Below the pieces are notes generated by a model. It was not told where the DNA came from, searched no databases, and was given only the letters and a program-made list of their open reading frames with translations. A program made the position numbers and the translations under genes. A stretch of DNA of 10,541 nucleotides from Oscillospiraceae bacterium (GTDB lineage Bacteria > Bacillota > Clostridia > Oscillospirales > Acutalibacteraceae), in contig JAHZCM010000041.1 of the NCBI GenBank assembly GCA_019422905.1, positions 5,443 through 15,983 of the forward strand, in the 5' to 3' direction. Positions 1 through 6,193 of this stretch are shown piece after piece (the first letter of the stretch is position 1; each line of letters opens with the position of its first letter).

Positions 1-958
1 TAAAGCCCGCGCCGATCGTAACCGCCGTGAAGAGGATTTTCAGCAGGAAGGCTTCCGGCCGCACGGAGCCCTCCTCAAAGACGCGCTCAATCACATCGAT
101 TCCGCCGCCGTTGTAATCCGTCGTGCCGACAAGCAGCGTCAGAAGAATCACAGCGGCGCCGCCAGCCGCCGCACGGAGAAACTCGTTCTTCAAAAAGCGG
201 CTCCACAGCTTTGCGCCCGTGTGCATCGCCCAGCAAAACAGGATGCTGACGACCGCGCCGGCGATTGCAATCACAAGCACGCACCACAGCGTGTCCGGGG
301 AAAAGTCCGGCACAAGCTCCACCGGGAAGCGCTCCGGCTTTATCCCGATAAGCTGCGCCACGCCGAACGCCGTCGACGAGGCCGTGATGCACGGAAACAG
401 CGCCGCCGAGCAAAACCGGCCCACACTGACGACCTCCACGGCAAAGACGCAGGCCGCCATCGGCGTGCCGAACACCGCCGCGAAAACGGCGCTCATGCCA
501 CACATTGTGAGAATGTGCCTGTCCTGCTCATTGAGGCGGAACACCCGGCCGAGCAGCGTCGCCACACTGCCGCCGAGCTGCAGCGCCGCGCCCTCCCGCC
601 CGGAGGAGCCGCCGAACAGGTGCGTGATGACCGTGCCGAGGAAAATCGCAGGCGCCAGCAAAACGGAAACGCCTTTTTCCGCGCGCACGCTTTCAAAGAC
701 CTCATTCGTGCCGACGCCGGAAACGCGGCAGAGCTTATAGAGCCCGACGATCGCAAGGCCGCCCACCGGCAGCAGGTACAAAAGCCAGCCGTTTTCCCCC
801 CGCAGGTTCGTCGCATACTCGACGGCCTTTGAAAACAGGGAACCCACCGCGCCGCCGATGGCACCGACCGCCGCGCCCAGCACCGCCCAGCGCAAAAACG
901 CCGCAACATACTCCCAGGCGGCCTGCGCCGTCTGTTTACATTTTTCATGCATTGCCAT
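1..958 (-). CDS. ClC-family anion channel/transporter, partial (C-terminus outside window)
   Basis: An integral membrane protein of the ClC family, which moves chloride or fluoride through a two-fold pseudosymmetric pore. It is open from an ATG at 958 to the window edge, giving 319 residues without a stop. An AAGGGA ribosome site lies about 12 bases upstream, which favours this ATG over one two codons later. Family signs are hydrophobic helices throughout, GREGA at residues 120-124 with E122 at the gating glutamate, GTPMAACVFAVEVV near 164-177, and DYNGGGIDVIERVF near 281-294 as in bacterial ClCs. The usual chloride signatures GSGIP and GKEGP are not met: the first site reads GVGTN (81-85) and the second GREGA. 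By eye, V176 sits where chloride/proton antiporters carry the internal proton glutamate. These departures resemble the CLC-F fluoride branch, but that is inference. It lies 46 bases after the DegV gene on the same strand and may be co-transcribed. Confidence 0.88.
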   Translation of the reverse strand, partial: MAMHEKCKQTAQAAWEYVAAFLRWAVLGAAVGAIGGAVGSLFSKAVEYATNLRGENGWLLYLLPVGGLAIVGLYKLCRVSGVGTNEVFESVRAEKGVSVLLAPAIFLGTVITHLFGGSSGREGAALQLGGSVATLLGRVFRLNEQDRHILTMCGMSAVFAAVFGTPMAACVFAVEVVSVGRFCSAALFPCITASSTAFGVAQLIGIKPERFPVELVPDFSPDTLWCVLVIAIAGAVVSILFCWAMHTGAKLWSRFLKNEFLRAAAGGAAVILLTLLVGTTDYNGGGIDVIERVFEEGSVRPEAFLLKILFTAVTIGAGF

Positions 959-1004
959 AAACCACAATATCCCTTCGAAAGCTAAAAATCAAACGGAAAA
1001 CCGG

Positions 1005-1847
1005 TTACTTGCGGATGAAAAGCACGCCCAGCGTGTTCGGCCCGCAGTGGTTCGAAACCGTGCAGCCTGCGGTCGTTTCCAGCACCTCGTCAAAGCCGCC
1101 GCATTCCGCGATGATCCCGCGCACGCTTTCCACAATTTCCGGCGCACAGCCCGAATGCGTGATAAAAATACGGTTTCGGCGCACATCCTCCCGTCCGGAG
1201 AGGCGGTCGTGCACGTACTGCGCAATGCAGTTTTCAATTTTCCCGCGGTATTTTTTGCCTACGCCCATTTCGCCGTCCTTCACTTCAATACAGGGCTTGA
1301 GCTTCAAAAGATTGGCGCCGAGCGCGACCAGCGAGGAGCACCGCCCGCCCTTTTGCAGGTAAAACAGCGTGTCGATCACAAAGCTCGCCTCAACCTTCCG
1401 CGCCGTTTCGCGCATGGTCTCCGCAATCGTGTCCGGCGCTTCTCCCGCTGCGGCGCGCTCCGCGGCCTCCAGCACCAGCAGGCCGATACCGGTCGAGAGG
1501 TTGCGTGAATCGACCACATATACGTTTGTAAGCTCCTCCGCCGCCACGCAGGCGTTCTGGTAGCAGCTGGACATCTCGCCGCTGATGTTAAAGTGGATCA
1601 CCGCGTCGTATTCCTTCCTGTAGGCGGAAAAATATTCCAGATAGTCGCCGGTATTTACAGCCGCCGTGCGGCATACACCTTTTCCGGAGCCGACATAATC
1701 ATAAATGTCCTGCGGCACGATGTCGATGCCGTCCCGGTAATTCTTCCCCTCCTTTTCAATGTACAGCGGCGTGATGCCGATATCGTACTTTTCGCGCAGC
1801 GCGGCGGAAAGATCGCATGTGCTGTCCGCAGAAATCTTAATTTTCAT
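1005..1847 (-). CDS. DegV family fatty-acid-binding protein (FakB-like)
   Basis: A 280-residue soluble protein of the DegV family. Members bind a fatty acid and, with the kinase FakA, can present it for phosphorylation so exogenous fatty acids enter phospholipid synthesis. Visible family features are the N-terminal strand with SADSTCDLS (6-14), FNISGEMSSCYQNA (86-99) in place of the usual serine-rich ligand loop, VVDSRNLSTGIGLLVLEAAE (111-130), FYLQKGGR (162-169), and the C-terminal CTVSNHCGPNTLGVLF (262-277). Length is normal. The ATG at 1847 was chosen because AAAGGAAAAGGA lies just upstream and family homology begins there; the frame stays open to 1973 but that stretch has no ribosome site. 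A good sigma-A promoter lies at 1955-1983, leaving a leader of about 100 bases. No fakA is nearby. The downstream neighbour is the ClC gene. The ligand is not predictable from this sequence. Confidence 0.93.
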   Translation of the reverse strand: MKIKISADSTCDLSAALREKYDIGITPLYIEKEGKNYRDGIDIVPQDIYDYVGSGKGVCRTAAVNTGDYLEYFSAYRKEYDAVIHFNISGEMSSCYQNACVAAEELTNVYVVDSRNLSTGIGLLVLEAAERAAAGEAPDTIAETMRETARKVEASFVIDTLFYLQKGGRCSSLVALGANLLKLKPCIEVKDGEMGVGKKYRGKIENCIAQYVHDRLSGREDVRRNRIFITHSGCAPEIVESVRGIIAECGGFDEVLETTAGCTVSNHCGPNTLGVLFIRK

Positions 1848-1954
1848 AGCAAATCCTTTTCCTTTCTGTTCTCCAATTTTACGGGCGGCGGCCGCGCAGG
1901 ATGCGCCGGCCGTCCGGTCCGTCTCCGGCTGTTTCCCTCTGTTTATGTTGTTTA

Positions 1955-1983
1955 AGTATACATCACACCGCAAAAATTTTCAA
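1955..1983 (-). promoter_or_regulatory. Sigma-A-type promoter for the DegV (and probably ClC) gene
   Basis: On the minus strand, -35 TTGAAA (1978-1983) and -10 TATACT (1955-1960) are separated by exactly 17 bases. Transcription would start near 1948, about 100 bases before the DegV start codon at 1847. The surrounding 1848-2148 stretch separates divergent genes. It contains this promoter, the TM2 promoter at 2074-2102, and otherwise no recognisable gene or riboswitch. Confidence 0.7.
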
Positions 1984-2073
1984 GATTTGCGGCAGGGCCG
2001 GACAAAATTCTTCCGAACCTCCGTCCGGCATCTTAACAAAATTTAAGACATTCTTACATCCACACAAAATCAC

Positions 2074-2102
2074 TTGCAATGCATCGGCGCTTTCGGTACA
2101 AT
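2074..2102 (+). promoter_or_regulatory. Sigma-A-type promoter for the TM2 gene pair
   Basis: TTGCAA (2074-2079) and TACAAT (2097-2102) are 17 bases apart. The start point would be near 2109, with a leader of about 40 bases before the ATG at 2149. The promoter of the small membrane protein at 8995-9023 has nearly the same boxes. Confidence 0.72.
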
Positions 2103-2148
2103 AAAACCAGAAAGTGACGCGCTACGATCACGGAAAGAGGTAACTCAT

Positions 2149-2514
2149 ATGCAGGACAACAATTACAATCCCTACACAAACCCGGCAGGCTACACGGGCC
2201 AGAATCCCGCTCCGCAGCCCCCGGTTTACAACGCCGTCCCCTTTGAAGGCATGGATCCGCCGGAGGGCTACCCGCAGAAAAGCCGTCTGGCCGCAGGTAT
2301 CCTCGGCATACTCGCCGGAACCCTCGGCCTACACAATTTTTATCTCGGCAACAGCCAGCGCGGCCTGATCCAGATTCTCGTCGCAACGCTCGGCTCCATC
2401 ATTACCTGCGGGCTCGGCACCGTCGCCATGATGATCTGGGGCATCGTCGAGGGCGTGCAGATTCTCGAGCGTAAGATCAACACGGACAGCAACGGCGTCA
2501 AGCTGAAGGACTGA
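2149..2514 (+). CDS. TM2 domain-containing membrane protein
   Basis: A 121-residue protein with a short polar, Asn/Pro/Tyr-rich N-terminus (1-42) followed by a TM2 domain (about 43-107). The domain consists of two hydrophobic helices joined by the short polar turn HNFYLGNSQRG (62-72), the hallmark of the family. It ends in a polar tail after EGVQIL. TM2 proteins are small membrane proteins of mostly unknown function. The ATG at 2149 follows GGAAAGAGG at good spacing; an in-frame ATG at 2074 lies inside the -35 box of the promoter, so it cannot be the start. The next gene starts 25 bases after the stop and encodes a second TM2 domain, so the two are almost surely one operon and possibly interacting partners or paralogues. 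Function is unknown. Confidence 0.92.
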   Translation: MQDNNYNPYTNPAGYTGQNPAPQPPVYNAVPFEGMDPPEGYPQKSRLAAGILGILAGTLGLHNFYLGNSQRGLIQILVATLGSIITCGLGTVAMMIWGIVEGVQILERKINTDSNGVKLKD

Positions 2515-2539
2515 CCGAACCAGAAGGGAGAATCGGAAG

Positions 2540-3379
2540 ATGACAGATTTTAACGATAATATGCAGAACAACACCCCTGCGGCGCAGCCCGAGGCCGCGC
2601 CTGTCCCACAGCCGGAAACGCCTGCAGCTCAGGAGCCGGCGCCTGCGGTTTGGCAGGATGCCTCCGCCGCGCAGGAATCGGCGCCCGCGCCGCAGTCGGA
2701 AAAACCGCACCCCGTACCGGAGCTGACCGTGGATCCGGCGACGGCAGCGGAGCAGATTCATGCCGCCGTTGAAGCCCTGCAGGACGTGGAAATTCCCACT
2801 GCGCCGGAAATGCACGTTCCGCCCGCAAAGGCCGCGGCGCCGGAATTCCCCTTTACCGATCCCGCTCCGCAGCATCCGATGTACCAGCAGGCCTACTACC
2901 AGCCGCCGCAGTACACCCAGCATCCGGTGCCCCCGTACCAGCCGCCTCAATATACACAGTCGAACCCGGAAACGCCGGTGCAGCCGGATTCCGCGCAGGG
3001 CAATGGTTATCAGCCGCCGCGCTATACGCAGCAGTATCAGCCGCCCTATAACGAGCCGCAGCCAAACTACCAGCCGTCCTATCAGCAGCCCTATCAAAAT
3101 CCGTACCAGCCGAATTATCAGAACCCGTATCAGAACCCGAAGACCTATGCGCAAAAGAGCCGCATTGCGACCGCGCTGCTGGCTATTCTGTTCGGCGTTT
3201 TCGGCGTCCATAACTTCTATCAGGGCCGCATCGGCATCGGTATCGCGCAGCTTGCCATCTCCGTGCTTTCCTGCTTTTTCCTTTCCCCCGTCTCCATCAT
3301 TTGGAGCATCGTCGAGGGCATCCAGCTCTTACAGGGCAAGAAGCTCGTGGACGGCCACGGCCTGCCCTTCATTGACTGA
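2540..3379 (+). CDS. TM2 domain-containing membrane protein with long Pro/Gln/Tyr-rich N-terminal repeat region
   Basis: A 279-residue protein. Residues 1-110 are Ala/Pro/Gln/Glu-rich and probably disordered. Residues about 113-200 carry degenerate tandem units of the type YQPPQYTQ and YQNPYQPN, very rich in Tyr, Pro, Gln and Asn. Residues 206-265 form a TM2 domain with the turn HNFYQGRIG (224-232) and WSIVEGIQLL at its end, closely matching the neighbour. The tail is short and polar. The ATG at 2540 is preceded by AGAAGGGAG. With both helices at the C-terminus, the repeat region probably projects from one face of the membrane as a low-complexity arm; which face is not certain, and no signal peptide is visible. 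It lies 25 bases after the first TM2 gene. The repeats could act as a protein-binding or condensate-forming module, but that is inference. Confidence 0.92.
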   Translation: MTDFNDNMQNNTPAAQPEAAPVPQPETPAAQEPAPAVWQDASAAQESAPAPQSEKPHPVPELTVDPATAAEQIHAAVEALQDVEIPTAPEMHVPPAKAAAPEFPFTDPAPQHPMYQQAYYQPPQYTQHPVPPYQPPQYTQSNPETPVQPDSAQGNGYQPPRYTQQYQPPYNEPQPNYQPSYQQPYQNPYQPNYQNPYQNPKTYAQKSRIATALLAILFGVFGVHNFYQGRIGIGIAQLAISVLSCFFLSPVSIIWSIVEGIQLLQGKKLVDGHGLPFID

Positions 3380-3469
3380 GTTCTCCGCATGCGGAACGCA
3401 CCGCCCGGAGCGGGCGCGCCCCCGCAGGGAAATGTTCTATTAGCACGCGATGCAGTCCCGAAGGCGAAC

Positions 3470-3516
3470 AACACCCCAATTGTCAGACAGCTATGATTGC
3501 CGACAATTGGGGTGTT
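3470..3516. terminator. Perfect 15-bp hairpin between convergent genes, probable bidirectional terminator
   Basis: The left arm at 3470-3484 (AACACCCCAATTGTC) is an exact inverted copy of 3502-3516, with a 17-base loop. On the plus strand the stem runs into TTTT before GC; the minus-strand run is interrupted (GTTGTT). It sits between the TM2 operon and the oppositely oriented C-glycoside genes, where a shared terminator is expected. A smaller GC-rich hairpin (3402-3416, CGCCCG/CGGGCG) without a T run lies just after the TM2 stop codon. The hairpin also marks the left edge of the AT-richer segment, so a mobile or repeat origin is possible. Confidence 0.6.
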
Positions 3517-3585
3517 TTGCTATGCCAATCTGTTTTTAAACAAATGGTACATTCCAACACTTCCTCGTCCAACCCGGGCAAGAGC

Positions 3586-3744
3586 TCATTTCCGGTAAAT
3601 ATGGACATAGCGAATTTCATTTGGTTCCAAATCCATTTCCAATTCCATGCACCCGTCCCTGCCCGTAATTTCTTTAATGGAAATTTTACCGATACTGCTC
3701 GCTCTCAGATAGTCCAATTCCTTGCGCGTCAGATCCGGTTCCAT
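3586..3744 (-). pseudogene. 52-codon fragment resembling the C-terminus of a GH39 glycosidase
   Basis: A short open frame (ATG 3744, TGA 3588) that overlaps the last 16 bases of the alpha-subunit gene. Its product contains LTRKELDYLRASSIGKISI (5-23) and, after a variable turn, LEMDLEPNEIRYVHI (35-49). This matches my memory of the last beta-strands of GH39 beta-xylosidase-like enzymes, where a conserved 'E..YL..SS.P' stretch is followed by a Leu-x-Pro-Asn strand. Nothing of the catalytic barrel is present, so alone it would be inactive. Either the body of a glycosidase gene was deleted, or it is a tiny translationally coupled gene. Deletion is more likely given the damage at the other end of the alpha gene. 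There is no clear ribosome site (a GGG lies 8 bases upstream). The family match is from memory and moderate at best. Confidence 0.45.
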
Positions 3745-4679
3745 AACATGCCCTGATGCTTTCTCACCTGATCGACCTCACTGATCAGCTCTTTTTCCGT
3801 ACGGTCCTGAAACCTTCTCTGTCCTTCATATTCCGAATTGATATAGCCGTCATAGCCATATTCCTTCAATACCCGGATCGGATTTACATAATCTACGGCT
3901 TTATCCTCGTACACGCCCGGCTGCCCCTCCACCTCTGACATATTGTAGAATTTTCCATGGAAGTTCACGATAATCGGCATCAACGGAATCAAGTCCTCCA
4001 CCCTTGCTCTGGAAAGCAGAAACGCCTGTCCCATAACCTCAAAGTCAATATCCGTATAATCCGGGATATTTTCCTTCACAAGCTTTTCCATCTTCTGAAA
4101 CGCGCCGACAAGATCCTTTGGCGCATCGCCCGTTTTAAGATAACGATGGAAAAAGGATTCGACATTGCCTGCCGAGTACAGAGACAGATCTATCTTGCTC
4201 AGCTCGTCGCTCTTTCCCGTGTAATTGTCCATGCAAAGCCGGTCCGCCAATTCACAGGTCTTTCGTTTGGCGCCCTGACGGACATACCAGTCCAGCGTCA
4301 CCTCCGACGGGCGGTATGTAAAGATTCCCCAGTCCGGAACAATTCCCAGATGTTTGGTCCCCGTCCTCTCCACAACCTCCCGGATTTCCTTTACGTACTG
4401 CCCGTTCAGCGGAATCGGCGCGTGGATTTCCTTTCCGATCCGGATATCGCATTCCTCCGCGACATCCAGAGCAAGTTCCATTACCTCTATCGGAGTCGTT
4501 GCAAGCGTCCGGACATTTTTAAAGCCCAATCTTTTGGCGAGTCTGATATCGTGTCTTAATCGCTCTGCACACTCTTCCAGGCTCATCACATGATCCCTGA
4601 ACTGCAATACGTCGCAGAACACATCCATAGTCACCGCTTCAAGGTTATATTTCTCCAGCCAGCAGCTCCACTGTTCCAC
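3729..4679 (-). CDS. C-glycoside deglycosidase alpha subunit-like TIM-barrel protein, apparently lacking its N-terminus
   Basis: The frame encodes 316 residues from a GTG at 4679 to a TGA at 3729, and belongs to the xylose-isomerase-like TIM-barrel superfamily. Together with a DUF6379-type beta subunit, such proteins form the metal-dependent enzyme that cleaves the C-C bond of 3-oxo-C-glucosides such as oxidised puerarin (DgpB/CarB type). The four expected metal ligands are visible: E84 in GKEIHAP, D116 in IVPDWG, H241 in NFHGKF, E283 in NSEYEG. The first barrel strand and helix are missing: the frame begins at FVEQWSCWLEKY, which in full-length relatives lies some 50-60 residues in. A strong AGGAGG (4694-4699) sits 6 bases before an ATG at 4687, but that ATG is 8 bases out of frame and reaches a stop after 18 codons. 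The GTG lies 14 bases from the same site. An internal deletion with frame loss would explain this. It follows the beta gene by 21 bases. Confidence 0.75.
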   Translation of the reverse strand: MEQWSCWLEKYNLEAVTMDVFCDVLQFRDHVMSLEECAERLRHDIRLAKRLGFKNVRTLATTPIEVMELALDVAEECDIRIGKEIHAPIPLNGQYVKEIREVVERTGTKHLGIVPDWGIFTYRPSEVTLDWYVRQGAKRKTCELADRLCMDNYTGKSDELSKIDLSLYSAGNVESFFHRYLKTGDAPKDLVGAFQKMEKLVKENIPDYTDIDFEVMGQAFLLSRARVEDLIPLMPIIVNFHGKFYNMSEVEGQPGVYEDKAVDYVNPIRVLKEYGYDGYINSEYEGQRRFQDRTEKELISEVDQVRKHQGMLWNRI

Positions 4680-4700
4680 GAACCCATCTTTCTCCTCCTG

Positions 4701-5159
4701 TTATTTCTGCAATTCCAGCTCATACGTTACAATGTTTTTTGTCTTATCCGATCCCGCTCCGGTACCCGGCTCAGGCGGGCATTTTACCCACTCTTCATCC
4801 GTCGGAAGATATCCGTAAGCGGCCAAAATCGACTGCTGGAACTCGATCACATGCTTTCCCGGCTCAAGCCCGCCTTCCTTTTTAACGTGGACGACGCCTT
4901 CGTCGTCATAATCCCAGTGCTCCCATACCGCCGTCTTAATCTCTTCAAAAGTTCTCGGGGCTTTCCCGTTAATCTCAAAGGTCTGCACATCCCTCTTATA
5001 CCGGAGCCCGTCTACCTGGATGTAATATCCGTTGTGAAGGGAGAGATACACCCCACGATAATTTGCATTTCTCACCGCAAATTTGAAGCCGACGATGTTG
5101 CCGTCTGCGTCCGCTTCGTTTTCCAGACTGTCTTTTCTGATTAAAAAATTATCGAACAT
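4701..5159 (-). CDS. C-glycoside deglycosidase beta subunit (DUF6379-type)
   Basis: A 152-residue protein recognised as the small beta subunit of C-glycoside deglycosidases (DgpC/CarC type). In characterised enzymes this beta-sandwich protein packs against the TIM-barrel alpha subunit and helps shape the active site. Visible features are MFDNFLIRKDSL at the start, GFKFAVRNANYRGVYLS (24-40), YYIQVDGLRYKRDVQTFEI (45-63), then EEIKTAVWEHWDYDDEGVV (72-90) and HVIEFQQSILAAYGYLP (103-119). It looks complete. The ATG at 5159 follows AGGAGGA at good spacing; the frame is open to 5306 but that part is not protein-like. The alpha gene follows directly in the same reading frame, separated by the TAA at 4703. 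Codon use is AT-richer than in flanking genes. The oxidoreductase partner that makes the 3-oxo substrate is not in this window. Confidence 0.82.
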   Translation of the reverse strand: MFDNFLIRKDSLENEADADGNIVGFKFAVRNANYRGVYLSLHNGYYIQVDGLRYKRDVQTFEINGKAPRTFEEIKTAVWEHWDYDDEGVVHVKKEGGLEPGKHVIEFQQSILAAYGYLPTDEEWVKCPPEPGTGAGSDKTKNIVTYELELQK

Positions 5160-5479
5160 TGCTTTTCCTCCTGCCTTTTTCGCTTTTTTCCGGTATTTAC
5201 AGTTTACCTCTGTTCCATAATTTCTTCCGCCCGATTTTCGCCTGTTACCCGCCCAAAACTTGTAATCATAATCTTTTGAAATCCGCAAATCCCGCCACAA
5301 GCGCAATATTCAGAATATAATTTTTGCATTTTGGAAATTTCGAATCGTAATTCGACCAATCCGCGCCTTACATTTTGCCGTCCGCCGCTCTGCCGTCATA
5401 TCCGCCAAATTCAAAAATCCGGCTGGCCGGAGCGCTTCGGTCCGGCCTTTATCCCATCGGTTTTTTTCATAAGTAAAAA
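5160..5479 (-). promoter_or_regulatory. Leader of the C-glycoside genes with an operator-like dyad
   Basis: No convincing gene is present. On the minus strand an inverted repeat, TCGAAT and ATTCGA with a 4-base centre (5340-5355), touches a weak possible -35 (TCGAAA, 5338-5343) that lies 18 bases from a possible -10 (TATATT, 5314-5319). Such a dyad over a -35 is typical of a repressor or activator site, but the promoter itself is poor. At 5425-5447 a 7-bp GC-rich hairpin (GGCCGGA/TCCGGCC) is followed on the plus strand by TTT. It could be a terminator remnant, as no plus-strand gene precedes it, or part of a leader structure. Confidence 0.3.
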
Positions 5480-5515
5480 TGAGCCATTGTAAAACCGCAG
5501 CTTCACAATGGCTCA
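5480..5515 (-). terminator. Intrinsic terminator downstream of the flavodoxin-like gene
   Basis: The arms at 5480-5490 and 5505-5515 (ending GAGCCATTGT / ACAATGGCTC) form an 11-bp perfect stem with a 14-base loop. On the minus strand the stem is followed by CATTTTTAC, so it works best for minus-strand transcription. It lies about 160 bases after the flavodoxin stop codon and separates that gene from the C-glycoside genes. Confidence 0.65.
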
Positions 5516-5675
5516 AAATCCAGTATTCAGTTCTAAGGCCGGCACAGCTTACACGGCCTACAGCCCATTGCGGCGATCTCATCCCACGCCCCGGATAGGC
5601 TGCAGGTCCCAGCCGTCAAGCGGCTCACCGGTAAAAAGCAGCTTCTGCTGGCCGGCAGCGCCTCAATGGTATCCG
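5516..5675 (-). pseudogene. Possible frameshifted coding remnant after the flavodoxin-like gene
   Basis: Between the flavodoxin stop and its terminator, the minus strand reads protein-like in consecutive frames: TDTIEALPA, then after a shift QKLLFTGEPLDGWDLQPI, then after a second shift WDEIAAMGCRPCKLCRP followed by a TAG near 5532. Joined, this would be the end of a protein with a Cys-x-x-Cys-x-x-Cys-like tail, and it runs up to the terminator, as a real last gene would. No start codon with a ribosome site was found. I do not recognise a family. Chance protein-likeness in a GC-rich stretch is the main alternative. Confidence 0.25.
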
Positions 5676-6155
5676 TCAAAACAGCTCTTTTGCTTTTCTC
5701 GCCATACGCTGGCCGTAATCCCTGAACAGCTCCGGCGTCCCGTCAGACGCCGAACCGCCTGCCACCGGCCCCAGATGGATGGGTGGGTTACCTGCGGCTC
5801 CACCGCCAGAGTAGGTGAGCATTCCCCAAAACATCATATGGGTGAGGATCGTCTGCAAAGCGATGTCGCCGCCGCCATAGCTGAATCCCGCCGTTGCGAA
5901 TGCGCCGCCCAGCTTACCTGCCACGCCGTAACCGCCCAGGGTCTCCAAAAACGCCTTTATTTCCGCACTGACATCGGCGTAATAAGTCGGTGAGCCGATG
6001 ATGACGCAGCTGCTCTCGTTGACCCAATCCTTGTCTACCGCGTCAATGGGGAAAATCTTCGCTTCCACACCTTCGGCAGACATGCCCCCGGCAATCTGCT
6101 CCGCCATAGCCTTCGTATTTCCAGTCTTGGAAAGATACAGAATGCTTGCTTTCAT
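5676..6155 (-). CDS. Flavodoxin-like / NAD(P)H-dependent oxidoreductase-type FMN protein
   Basis: A 159-residue single-domain flavodoxin-fold protein. The phosphate-binding loop for FMN is clear at SKTGNT (9-14), after strand MKASILYL. The second flavin loop is at GSPTYYADVSAEIKAFL (54-70), and the third around TAGFSYGGGD (88-97), as in WrbA-type quinone reductases and related flavodoxins. It probably acts in the cytoplasm as an electron carrier or two-electron reductase for quinones; the exact substrate cannot be read from the sequence. Length is normal. The ATG at 6155 has a modest GGGAAG about 9 bases upstream. It is divergent from an HxlR-type regulator, an arrangement well known for redox or electrophile-controlled flavin reductases, so it is probably the regulator's target. 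Confidence 0.87.
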   Translation of the reverse strand: MKASILYLSKTGNTKAMAEQIAGGMSAEGVEAKIFPIDAVDKDWVNESSCVIIGSPTYYADVSAEIKAFLETLGGYGVAGKLGGAFATAGFSYGGGDIALQTILTHMMFWGMLTYSGGGAAGNPPIHLGPVAGGSASDGTPELFRDYGQRMARKAKELF

Positions 6156-6193
6156 TACAATGACTTCCCATGAATTTAATAAAATTGCAAAAA

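Noticed and set aside
123..832. Two long plus-strand frames opposite the ClC gene
   Set aside because: They are Arg/Ala/Pro-rich shadows of an intact ClC frame on the minus strand.
959..1004. Fluoride riboswitch ahead of the ClC gene
   Set aside because: The gap is only 46 bases and shows neither the conserved sequence nor the pseudoknot of the fluoride riboswitch.
2941..3140. CRISPR-like tandem repeats
   Set aside because: The repeats are degenerate, in-frame codon repeats inside the second TM2 gene, not identical repeats with unique spacers.
2498..3211. A 237-codon minus-strand frame opposite the second TM2 gene
   Set aside because: An Arg/Leu/Gly-rich low-complexity product that mirrors the repeat codons of the real gene.
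3470..3516. Transposon end or attachment site
   Set aside because: No transposase, integrase or flanking target duplication is visible, and a terminator explains the position between convergent genes.
3756..4593. Plus-strand frames opposite the alpha-subunit gene
   Set aside because: The minus-strand frame carries conserved metal-binding motifs; the plus-strand frames have no ribosome sites or recognisable features.
5310..5582. A 90-codon minus-strand frame upstream of the beta-subunit gene
   Set aside because: It runs through the terminator at 5480-5515 and the operator-like dyad, has no ribosome site and an unlikely composition.
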